DNA of 20,842 nt from an uncultured Lachnospiraceae bacterium (GTDB lineage: Bacteria; Bacillota; Clostridia; Lachnospirales; Lachnospiraceae), in the NCBI GenBank assembly GCA_946538445.1, contig CAMNGO010000017.1, positions 1 to 20,842 of the forward strand, given 5' to 3'. Positions 14,952 to 20,842 of the stretch are shown piece by piece. The translations under genes and the position numbers were made by a program. The notes under the pieces are model-generated. The model did no database searches and was not told the origin of the DNA. It saw nothing but the letters and a program-made list of their open reading frames with translations. How positions within the stretch are numbered: the first letter of the stretch is position 1; the number at the start of each line of letters is the position of its first letter.

Positions 14952-15686
14952 ATGAACCAAACGATTCGTGAACTCTATGAACGGAAATCTGTCAGGGTCT
15001 TTACTGACAGGGAGATCTCAGGGGAAGACAAAAATCTGATTCTTGAATCTGCAACCATGGCTCCTACCGCAGGGAATCAGCAACTGTATACGATTATCCA
15101 TGTGACAGATCAGAAGAAAAAAGAACTTCTGGCTGAATCCTGTGATCACCAGCCCTTTATCGCAGAGGCAAAAATGGTCCTGATATTTTGTGCCGATTAC
15201 CTGAAATGGTACCGGGCTTATCTATGCGCCGGTGCCGAACCAAGAAAACCGGATGTGGGAGATCTGATGCTGGCTGTCGAGGATGCGACCATCGCGGCAC
15301 AGAATGCTGTGGTGGCGGCCCACAGTCTGGGGATAGGGTCCTGCTATATCGGAGATATCATGGAAAACTATGAGGTGCAAAAGGAGATTCTGGGACTGCC
15401 GGAACACATTTTCCCGGCAGTGATGCTGGTCTTTGGCTATCCTACCAGGCAGCAGCTGGAACGGAAAAAGCCGGAGAGAGTTCCTCTTTCTTCCATCGTT
15501 TATGAGAATTCCTATCCTCATTTGACAGAGGAAAATATCAGAGATATCTTTTCCGATAAGACAGGGGAGGATTTTGACGGGTATATGCAGAGGTTCTGTA
15601 AAAGAAAGTACAATTCCGACTTCTCCCGGGAGATGCAGCGAAGTGTCAAGACATTCCTTGAGAGAAATTTTGATGATGAATACTGA
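14952..15686 (+). CDS. Nitroreductase family flavoprotein
   Basis: A 244-aa NfsA/FRP-like, FMN-dependent NAD(P)H oxidoreductase; such enzymes reduce nitro compounds, quinones or flavins, and the physiological substrate is usually unknown. The N-terminal RKSVRVF (11-17) is the family FMN-phosphate site, APTAGNQQ (37-44) is the second conserved FMN-contact segment, and GIGSCYIGDI (127-136) is the late glycine-rich motif. A C-terminal arm (about 185-244) with YENSYP and many charged residues would embrace the partner subunit of the dimer. GGAGG lies 9 bases upstream. Only 10 bases separate it from pgeF, so the two genes are almost certainly co-transcribed, though no functional link is evident. 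Confidence 0.92.
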   Translation: MNQTIRELYERKSVRVFTDREISGEDKNLILESATMAPTAGNQQLYTIIHVTDQKKKELLAESCDHQPFIAEAKMVLIFCADYLKWYRAYLCAGAEPRKPDVGDLMLAVEDATIAAQNAVVAAHSLGIGSCYIGDIMENYEVQKEILGLPEHIFPAVMLVFGYPTRQQLERKKPERVPLSSIVYENSYPHLTEENIRDIFSDKTGEDFDGYMQRFCKRKYNSDFSREMQRSVKTFLERNFDDEY

Positions 15687-15696
15687 TGGAGGAGAT

Positions 15697-16533
15697 ATGA
15701 GACAGATTACCCATGAGGTGCTAATAAATCACGAAGATACCGTACCCTACCTTAGCTTCCCGAAGATTGAACAGGCAGGGCCTTTTCTGGCGGCTTTTTC
15801 CACCAGGAAAGGGGGAGTCAGCAAAGGAATCTATGAGTCCATGAACCTGAATTATAAACAGGGAGATGATCCGGAGGATGTGAAGGAGAACTTTCGGCGG
15901 ATCGCTTGCTCCATGGGGGTCCGGATGGAGGACATGGTCTACTCTGCCCAGACTCATACGGCAAATGTACGGATCATGACAGAAGAGGATAAGGGCAAAG
16001 GAGTGATACGCCCAAGAGACTACCAGGATGTGGACGGGATAATCACGAACCGGCCGGGCCTGATCCTGGTCGGGTCATATGCAGACTGTGTACCGCTCTT
16101 TTTCGCAGATCCGGTTCACAAAGCAGTGGGCCTGTCTCATGCCGGATGGCGGGGGACGGTATCGAAGATCGGGAAGGTCACAGTGGAAATGATGAGAGAA
16201 AACTATGGCAGCAGGCCGGAAGACCTGATCTGTGTCATAGGACCTTCCATCTGTGTGGATTGCTATGAGGTGAGTCAGGATGTAGCGGATGCTTTCCTGC
16301 AAGCCTTTTCAAAATCGCAGGCAGCTGACATATTGACAGAAAAAGATGGTGGAAAATATCAGCTGGACTTGTGGAAAGCAAATGCCCATGTTCTCAAGGA
16401 CAGTGGTATCCTGCCGGAACATATCGCCATGTCAGGATTGTGCACCAGGTGTAACAGTGACCTTCTCTGGTCCCACCGGGCTACCGCCGGAAAAAGAGGG
16501 GGATTATGCGGATTTATCAGCATCATGGGATGA
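15697..16533 (+). CDS. pgeF: PgeF/YfiH (laccase-domain) family protein
   Basis: A 278-aa DUF152/Cu-oxidase_4 family protein. E. coli YfiH (PgeF) edits peptidoglycan by preventing incorporation of L-Ser in place of L-Ala, and relatives including human LACC1 show purine nucleoside phosphorylase/deaminase activity; older names call it polyphenol oxidase. The metal site is intact: H87 in QTHT, C131 in YADCVPL and H148 in SHAGWRG. Start at 15697 has GGAGGAG immediately upstream (short spacing); ATGs at 15673 and 15676, overlapping the nitroreductase end, lack a good site but stay possible. No signal peptide, so cytoplasmic. It is the second gene of the nitroreductase unit and converges on leuA. 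Confidence 0.92.
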   Translation: MRQITHEVLINHEDTVPYLSFPKIEQAGPFLAAFSTRKGGVSKGIYESMNLNYKQGDDPEDVKENFRRIACSMGVRMEDMVYSAQTHTANVRIMTEEDKGKGVIRPRDYQDVDGIITNRPGLILVGSYADCVPLFFADPVHKAVGLSHAGWRGTVSKIGKVTVEMMRENYGSRPEDLICVIGPSICVDCYEVSQDVADAFLQAFSKSQAADILTEKDGGKYQLDLWKANAHVLKDSGILPEHIAMSGLCTRCNSDLLWSHRATAGKRGGLCGFISIMG

Positions 16534-16558
16534 TCCATACAAAAAAATAAGATATCAA

Positions 16559-16603
16559 AAAGAGCGCCAAACCCCGGTAGCATATCAGGGATTGGCGCTC
16601 TTT
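16559..16603. terminator. Shared terminator between pgeF and leuA
   Basis: AAAGAGCGCCAA (16559-16570) pairs perfectly with TTGGCGCTCTTT (16592-16603), 12 pairs, around a 21-base loop. On the minus strand it continues into a T-run, so it mainly ends leuA, whose stop codon is 7 bases away; on the plus strand it is weaker and may still end pgeF. Confidence 0.82.
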
Positions 16604-16609
16604 CGTTCA

Positions 16610-18268
16610 TTAATGATTATAGCGGTTTACGGCACTGATCAGAGCCAGCACGGAAGCGTTGATGATATCATCGTTGATACCGACGCCCCAGTAAAGCTTA
16701 TCATCATCCCCTGCGATGGCCACATAGGCACAGGCCTGGGAGTTGGAGCCTTTCTGAAGGGCATGCTCTTCATAGGTTGAGATAGTATAACTGATTCCCA
16801 TGGACTCTTTCAGGGCATTGCTCACAGCATCCAGACGGCCGTTTCCTTTTCCACGGAGAATCTTATGCTCCCCGTTGATATTAAGGATAAGCTCTGTGGA
16901 GATTCCTCTTTCCTGTTTGAAATGTACTTCCAGGAATTCCACCGGATCGGATACATTAACATAGGTATCTTTAAACACACCGTAGACTTCATCTGCCGGT
17001 AATTCTTTATGCAGGTGGTCGGAGACATCCTTGACTGTATAGCCTACATCTTCTCTCATCTGAGGAGGAATACGGATACCGTAGGATTGCTCCAGAAGAT
17101 AACCGATGCCGCCTTTGCCGGACTGACTGTTGATACGGATGACATCTGCCTCGTATTCACGTCCCAGATCTTTGGGGTCGATGGGGAGATACGGTACGGT
17201 CCACTGGGGATCACTGTGGGTTGCCCTCCAGGCCATACCCTTGGCGATGGCATCCTGATGGGAACCGGAGAAGGCAGCGAAGACCAGCTTACCAGCATAG
17301 GGTGATCTCTCATAGACCTGCATTCTGGTGACACGTTCATATACTTCCACCAGAGACTGGATGTCGGAGAAATCAAGGCCCGGATCCACGCCGTGTGTGT
17401 ACATATTTAATGCCAGGGTTACGATGTCCACGTTGCCGGTACGCTCCCCGTTACCGAACAAGGTTCCTTCCACACGGTCGGCTCCTGCCAGCAGGGCAAG
17501 TTCTGTATCAGCCACTCCGGTACCACGGTCATTGTGGGGGTGGAGAGAGAGGACGACACCGTCACGATATTTCATTTTCTCATTCATGTATTCAATCTGA
17601 CTGGCGTAGATGTGGGGCATGGATAATTCCACGGTAACCGGAAGGTTGATGATGGTGGTCCACTCCGGTGTGGGTTTCCAGACATCCAGAACCGCGTTAC
17701 AGATCTCCAGGGCAAAGGCGGGTTCTGTTCCGGTGAAACTCTCCGGTGAATACTCAAAACGGTAGTTTCCGCCGTCTTCCTTGGTCAGTCTCTGCAATAA
17801 TTCAGCACCTTCCACTGCAATCTTGATGATCTCATCTTTATCTTTCTTAAATACCTGTTCTCTCTGAGCCACGGAGGTGGAGTTATAAAGGTGCACGATA
17901 GCCTGTTTGCACCCACGGATGGCTTCGAATGTCTTCTTGATGATATGCTCCCTGGCCTGGGTCAGCACCTGAATGGTGACATCATCAGGGATCAGGTCTT
18001 GTTCGATCAGAGTCCGGCAGAATTCGTACTCTGTCTCGGAGGCAGCCGGGAAACCTATTTCAATCTCTTTGAATCCGACTTTTACCAGCATCTTGAAAAA
18101 ATCCAGTTTTTCTTCCAGGCTCATGGGAACGATCAGGGCCTGATTGCCGTCACGTAGGTCCACGGAACACCAGATGGGGGCCTTCTCAATGTGATCTTTC
18201 TGAACCCATTTGCAGTAATTGTCAGAAACCGAGAAATATAATGGTTTGTACTTGCTTGCGTTTTTCAT
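16610..18268 (-). CDS. leuA: 2-isopropylmalate synthase
   Basis: First committed step of leucine synthesis: condenses 2-oxoisovalerate and acetyl-CoA into 2-isopropylmalate. The 552-aa protein is the longer LeuA type, with an N-terminal extension and TIM barrel holding DLRDGNQ (R39, D40) and the metal ligands H243 and H245 in LHPHND, the GNGERTGN loop (272-279), a linker with DVSDHLHKEL, and a C-terminal LeuA_dimer domain (about 445-550) for leucine feedback. The chosen start at 18268 has GAGAGGAG ten bases ahead; an upstream in-frame ATG at 18334 lies in the leader near the terminator and lacks a ribosome site. No other leu or ilv gene is visible. Expression is set by the T-box leader at 18348-18623. 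Confidence 0.98.
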   Translation of the reverse strand: MKNASKYKPLYFSVSDNYCKWVQKDHIEKAPIWCSVDLRDGNQALIVPMSLEEKLDFFKMLVKVGFKEIEIGFPAASETEYEFCRTLIEQDLIPDDVTIQVLTQAREHIIKKTFEAIRGCKQAIVHLYNSTSVAQREQVFKKDKDEIIKIAVEGAELLQRLTKEDGGNYRFEYSPESFTGTEPAFALEICNAVLDVWKPTPEWTTIINLPVTVELSMPHIYASQIEYMNEKMKYRDGVVLSLHPHNDRGTGVADTELALLAGADRVEGTLFGNGERTGNVDIVTLALNMYTHGVDPGLDFSDIQSLVEVYERVTRMQVYERSPYAGKLVFAAFSGSHQDAIAKGMAWRATHSDPQWTVPYLPIDPKDLGREYEADVIRINSQSGKGGIGYLLEQSYGIRIPPQMREDVGYTVKDVSDHLHKELPADEVYGVFKDTYVNVSDPVEFLEVHFKQERGISTELILNINGEHKILRGKGNGRLDAVSNALKESMGISYTISTYEEHALQKGSNSQACAYVAIAGDDDKLYWGVGINDDIINASVLALISAVNRYNH

Positions 18269-18347
18269 GGATAATTTACTCCTCTCTCTGGTTCTAATTT
18301 TTCTGTATTGAGAACGGATATGAGTTCCGCACATTGGACTTATACAA

Positions 18348-18383
18348 TAAAAAAATCCCCTTCTCTAACAAAGAGACGGAGAT
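18348..18383 (-). terminator. Regulatory terminator of the leuA T-box
   Basis: On the minus strand ATCTCC-G-TCTCT pairs with AGAGA-A-GGGGAT around loop TTGTT, followed by a seven-T run. It lies about 80 bases before leuA and is the off state of the T-box. Confidence 0.9.
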
Positions 18384-18623
18384 GACTCACGCGTTACCAC
18401 TCTTATTCATACGGATTCGTATGCACTCAACACAGATACGGATGTACAACATCTTATATCCTCCTGCTGTAACGGTCAGGCTCCGGCTATGCCTACTGCT
18501 AAAAAGCGGTTCAGCACGCTGCTCAGAGGCGAGTTCAGACAGGATCGATGACTGCCTCGCACCTGCCGGCAGCTCTCTGTACATCTCACGATGCCTTACT
18601 ATTCCTCGTCATTGCATTTATCA
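18348..18623 (-). ncRNA. T-box riboswitch, Leu specifier, controlling leuA
   Basis: Leader RNA that binds uncharged tRNA-Leu and then permits leuA transcription. Read on the minus strand, its landmarks come in order: AATGACGAGGAATAGTAAG at the Stem I base (near 18611), AGAGAGCTGCCGGCAGGTGC distal Stem I, GAACTCGCCTCTGAGC holding the specifier CTC (18533-18531), the Stem II region, a perfect CATACG-AATC-CGTATG hairpin (Stem III) and the T-box AGTGGTAACGCG (18401-18390), which differs from consensus AGGGTGGNACCGCG at several bases, followed by the terminator. CUC is a leucine codon, matching the gene controlled. A -35/-10 pair precedes it. This fills the 452-base gap between leuA and the histidine phosphatase. 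Confidence 0.93.
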
Positions 18624-18629
18624 TTTACT

Positions 18630-18658
18630 AACCTAACATGGCTGAAAATAATTGTCAA
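18630..18658 (-). promoter_or_regulatory. Promoter of the leuA T-box transcript
   Basis: On the minus strand a consensus TTGACA (18658-18653), 17-base spacer, and TAGGTT (18635-18630) with an extended TG two bases ahead. Transcription would start near 18623, right where the T-box begins. Confidence 0.75.
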
Positions 18659-18674
18659 CAAAAAAATAACTTCA

Positions 18675-18683
18675 TGATATAAT
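18675..18683 (+). promoter_or_regulatory. Extended -10 promoter of the histidine phosphatase gene
   Basis: TGATATAAT (18675-18683) is a perfect extended -10 box about 37 bases before the GTG start. A TTGTCA (18652-18657) could serve as a distant -35 (20-base spacing) and overlaps the -35 of the divergent leuA promoter. Confidence 0.55.
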
Positions 18684-18720
18684 TCCATCAAAACCATGGA
18701 GTTGATCAGGAGGAACGATT

Positions 18721-19410
18721 GTGGAGAAAATCGGTTCTAAACCTGATACTACATATAGTGATGAGGTGACCAAGATGCTGGTATATTTTGTGAGACACGG
18801 AGAGACAACCTGGAATAAGCGCAAAAAACTGCAGGGGCAGCATGATACAAAACTGACACCCAGGGGAATTGAGCAGGCCAGGCTGGCCGGATTGGGAATG
18901 AAAGATATTCCTTTCGATTATATTATTGCCAGTCCTTTGTCCAGGGCCAGGATGACGGCAGAGATCATCCGGGGAGACAGAGACCTGGAGATTGATTTTG
19001 ATGACAGGTTGAAAGAGATCGATTTTGGCAAAGATAACGGGAGATGCTTCGGAAAGATACTGGAGGATCCCAGATATGTCCGTTATTATCGGTTTTTTAA
19101 AGAGCCCCACAAATATAAACCGATCAAAGGGGCCGAGAGTTATCAGAGGGTGATTGAGAGGGCGGAGGAATTCTTCCGGGAGAGGATCATTCCCCTGGAA
19201 GGAGAGAAGGAAAATGTTCTGGTGGTGGGACACACCACCTGGATGCATGCCTTCATCATTCACATAACGGGCAGACCAATGAGCATGTTATGGCAGAGCA
19301 GTTTCGGGAAAAACTGTGAAGCGATCATCTTCGAAGTGAAAGACGGTAAGATGGAGATCCTGTTTGAGAACAGAATGTATTATGACGAAAAAAATTTAAC
19401 ATTGTCTTAG
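18721..19410 (+). CDS. Histidine phosphatase (phosphoglycerate mutase-like) family protein
   Basis: A 229-aa branch-1 histidine phosphatase. VRHGET (24-29) carries the nucleophile H26 with R25; R75 in SPLSRA, E99 in LKEIDFG and H171 in VVGHT complete the catalytic pocket. Family members act as cofactor-dependent phosphoglycerate mutases or small-molecule phosphatases; the DPRYVRYYRFFKEP insertion near 116-129 and lack of long mutase loops favour a phosphatase. The start is ambiguous: GTG at 18721 has a perfect AGGAGG seven bases ahead, while ATG at 18775 puts RHG at residue 7 as is usual in the family and has GAGGTGA before it. I list the longer form. Promoter is divergent from leuA. Confidence 0.9.
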   Translation: MEKIGSKPDTTYSDEVTKMLVYFVRHGETTWNKRKKLQGQHDTKLTPRGIEQARLAGLGMKDIPFDYIIASPLSRARMTAEIIRGDRDLEIDFDDRLKEIDFGKDNGRCFGKILEDPRYVRYYRFFKEPHKYKPIKGAESYQRVIERAEEFFRERIIPLEGEKENVLVVGHTTWMHAFIIHITGRPMSMLWQSSFGKNCEAIIFEVKDGKMEILFENRMYYDEKNLTLS

Positions 19411-19431
19411 TATTTTTATGGTTTTTTATGG

Positions 19432-19450
19432 ATAACTATGCTATAGTTAT
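19432..19450. promoter_or_regulatory. Operator-like dyad overlapping an extended -10 box upstream of ppdK
   Basis: ATAACTAT (19432-19439), GCT, ATAGTTAT (19443-19450) is a perfect 8-base inverted repeat. It covers TGCTATAGT (19439-19447), an extended -10 box, although I see no good -35. Its position would let a bound regulator block transcription of ppdK. Confidence 0.5.
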
Positions 19451-19457
19451 TCTGTAT

Positions 19458-19475
19458 GTGTTTACAGTTTAACAA
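19458..19475. promoter_or_regulatory. Rex-like operator candidate upstream of ppdK
   Basis: GTGTTTA-CAGT-TTAACAA (19458-19475) fits the clostridial Rex consensus TTGTTAA-N4-TTAACAA at 12 of 14 fixed positions: all seven on the right arm, five on the left. Rex is an NADH/NAD sensing repressor. It sits after the -10 box and before the ribosome site. Confidence 0.4.
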
Positions 19476-19502
19476 AGATTTTTATTAAGGAGGAATAATA
19501 AA

Positions 19503-20842
19503 ATGGCGAACAAATGGGTATACCTGTTCACTGAAGGCGATGCAAGCATGAGAAATCTTCTCGGCGGTAAAGGCGCCAACCTTGCAGAGATGACAAACAT
19601 CGGACTTCCTGTACCGCAGGGATTCACGATCACAACAGAAGCATGTACACAGTATTATGAGGATGGCCGTGAGATTAATGATGAGATTCAGGGTCAGATC
19701 AATGAGTACATCGTTAAGATGGAAGAGATCACAGGAAAGAAATTCGGCGACAAAGAGAATCCTCTTCTGGTTTCTGTTCGTTCCGGTGCCCGTGCATCCA
19801 TGCCCGGTATGATGGATACCATTCTTAACCTTGGTTTAAATGAAGAAGTTGTTAACACCATCGCTGAGCAGTCAGGCAACCCACGTTGGGCATGGGACTG
19901 CTACCGTCGTTTTATCCAGATGTACTCTGACGTTGTTATGGAAGTCGGAAAGAAATACTTCGAAGTACTGATCGACGAGATGAAGGAAGCCAGAGGTGTT
20001 CAGCAGGACGTTGACCTTACTGCAGACGACCTGAAGGAACTGGCCAACCAGTTTAAGGCTGAATATAAAGATAAGATCGGCGCAGACTTCCCGGACGATC
20101 CCAAGGAGCAGCTGATGGGAGCCATCAAGGCTGTATTCCGTTCCTGGGATAACCCGCGTGCAAACGTCTACCGCCGTGACAATGATATCCCTTACAGCTG
20201 GGGTACTGCTGTTAACGTTCAGTCCATGGCCTTTGGTAACATGGGTGATGACTGTGGTACCGGTGTTGCATTTACCCGTGACCCTGCTACAGGAGAAAAA
20301 GGTTTGTTTGGTGAGTTCCTGACCAATGCACAGGGTGAAGACGTGGTTGCCGGTGTTCGTACTCCGATGCACATCACAGAGATGGAAGAGAAATTCCCTG
20401 AGGCATTTGCTCAGTTTACTAATGTATGCTCCACTCTTGAGAATCACTATCGTGATATGCAGGATATGGAGTTTACCGTAGAGCATGGTAAGCTTTACAT
20501 GCTGCAGACACGTAACGGTAAGAGAACCGCTCAGGCTGCTCTTCAGATTGCCTGCGATCTGGTGGACGAAGGTATGAGAACAGAGGAAGAGGCTGTAGCC
20601 ATGATCGATCCTCGTAACCTGGATACCCTTCTTCATCCACAGTTTGATGCAGCTGCATTGAAGGCTGCCACACCGATCGGAAAAGCTCTTGGAGCTTCCC
20701 CGGGAGCTGCCTGCGGTAAAGTTGTATTTACAGCTGACGATGCCGTAGAGTGGAATGAAAGAGGAGAAAAGGTTGTATTGGTTCGTCTTGAGACTTCTCC
20801 GGAAGATATCACCGGTATGAAGGCTGCTCAGGGTATCCTTAC
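19503..20842 (+). CDS. ppdK: Pyruvate, phosphate dikinase, N-terminal half (runs off the window)
   Basis: Interconverts pyruvate, ATP and phosphate with PEP, AMP and PPi; in anaerobes it often works toward pyruvate and ATP. About 446 of the family's roughly 875 residues are present. MANKWVYLFTEGD and LLGGKGANLAEMT (ATP-binding start), VSVRSGARASMPGMMDTILN, NPRANVYRRDNDI, GTGVAFTRDPATGEKG, NAQGEDVVAGVRTP and QDMEFTVE match the Clostridium symbiosum enzyme nearly word for word. The window stops at GMKAAQGIL, about nine residues before the phosphorylated histidine expected in the GGMTSHAAV motif. Start is fixed by AAGGAGG nine bases ahead. Codon use is strongly biased (CGT, GGT, AAC, GTT), unlike flanking genes, a sign of high expression. 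Confidence 0.98.
   Translation, partial: MANKWVYLFTEGDASMRNLLGGKGANLAEMTNIGLPVPQGFTITTEACTQYYEDGREINDEIQGQINEYIVKMEEITGKKFGDKENPLLVSVRSGARASMPGMMDTILNLGLNEEVVNTIAEQSGNPRWAWDCYRRFIQMYSDVVMEVGKKYFEVLIDEMKEARGVQQDVDLTADDLKELANQFKAEYKDKIGADFPDDPKEQLMGAIKAVFRSWDNPRANVYRRDNDIPYSWGTAVNVQSMAFGNMGDDCGTGVAFTRDPATGEKGLFGEFLTNAQGEDVVAGVRTPMHITEMEEKFPEAFAQFTNVCSTLENHYRDMQDMEFTVEHGKLYMLQTRNGKRTAQAALQIACDLVDEGMRTEEEAVAMIDPRNLDTLLHPQFDAAALKAATPIGKALGASPGAACGKVVFTADDAVEWNERGEKVVLVRLETSPEDITGMKAAQGIL

Noticed and set aside
16346..16780. Open frame of 144 codons on the plus strand across the pgeF end and leuA end
   Set aside because: It overlaps pgeF in another frame, crosses the shared terminator and runs antisense to leuA; it has no ribosome site and no recognisable product.
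18334..18636. Open frame of 100 codons on the plus strand
   Set aside because: It lies wholly antisense to the leuA T-box leader, whose conserved landmarks explain the sequence.
19872..20636. Minus-strand frame of 254 codons within ppdK
   Set aside because: PPDK is unmistakable on the plus strand; strong codon bias there keeps the antisense frame open.

Overview
The window reads as a chromosomal segment of a low-to-mid GC Gram-positive anaerobe of the Clostridia, most likely a Lachnospiraceae member. Evidence: strong AGGAGG-type ribosome binding sites, sigma-A-like promoters with extended -10 boxes, many intrinsic terminators, a Leu T-box leader on leuA, a pyruvate phosphate dikinase strikingly like the Clostridium symbiosum enzyme, a CBS-DRTGG family II pyrophosphatase, and EutL-type bacterial microcompartment (BMC) shell proteins. 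No transposase, integrase, phage gene or CRISPR array is visible, and gene density is high. The last gene, ppdK, runs off the right end.

Layout, left to right. 102-173: tRNA-Gly(GCC) with its own terminator, whose 3' arm overlaps the promoter of a small SEC-C protein (264-764). A strong terminator (835-873) sits only 25 bases before an unrecognised 363-aa gene (899-1990), followed by a Mn-dependent inorganic pyrophosphatase with a regulatory insert (2038-3693). 3934-6441 encodes a RecB/Cas4-like PD-(D/E)XK nuclease domain fused to an XPD/DinG-type iron-sulfur helicase, again with a terminator hairpin just before the start codon, followed by a DUF445 membrane protein (6509-7429). 7622-10452 is an apparent three-gene operon: hisB, an MBL-fold hydrolase and an iron-dependent alcohol dehydrogenase. 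It converges on two adjacent EutL-like BMC shell genes on the minus strand (10542-11871), which have no BMC enzymes beside them.

12156-14744 is clpB, with a heat-shock-type promoter overlapped by a half-degenerate CIRCE element. 14952-16533 holds a nitroreductase and a closely spaced PgeF/YfiH-type protein. They converge on leuA (minus strand, 16610-18268), which carries a 276-base T-box leader with a CUC (Leu) specifier. Divergent from it is a histidine phosphatase (18721-19410), and then ppdK (19503 onward) with two operator-like sequences upstream.

Most genes are housekeeping: leucine and histidine synthesis, PEP/pyruvate and pyrophosphate metabolism, proteostasis and DNA repair. PPDK produces PPi in the glycolytic direction in reverse-free form (PEP + AMP + PPi to pyruvate + ATP is its other direction), so the pyrophosphatase and PPDK in one window touch the same pool, but their distance gives no sign of co-regulation. 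The points most worth a second look are the orphan EutL-like pair, the nuclease-helicase fusion, the two attenuator-like terminators set directly before start codons, the degenerate CIRCE element at clpB, and the operator-like sequences in front of ppdK. I did not find a clear new multi-gene defence or mobile system.
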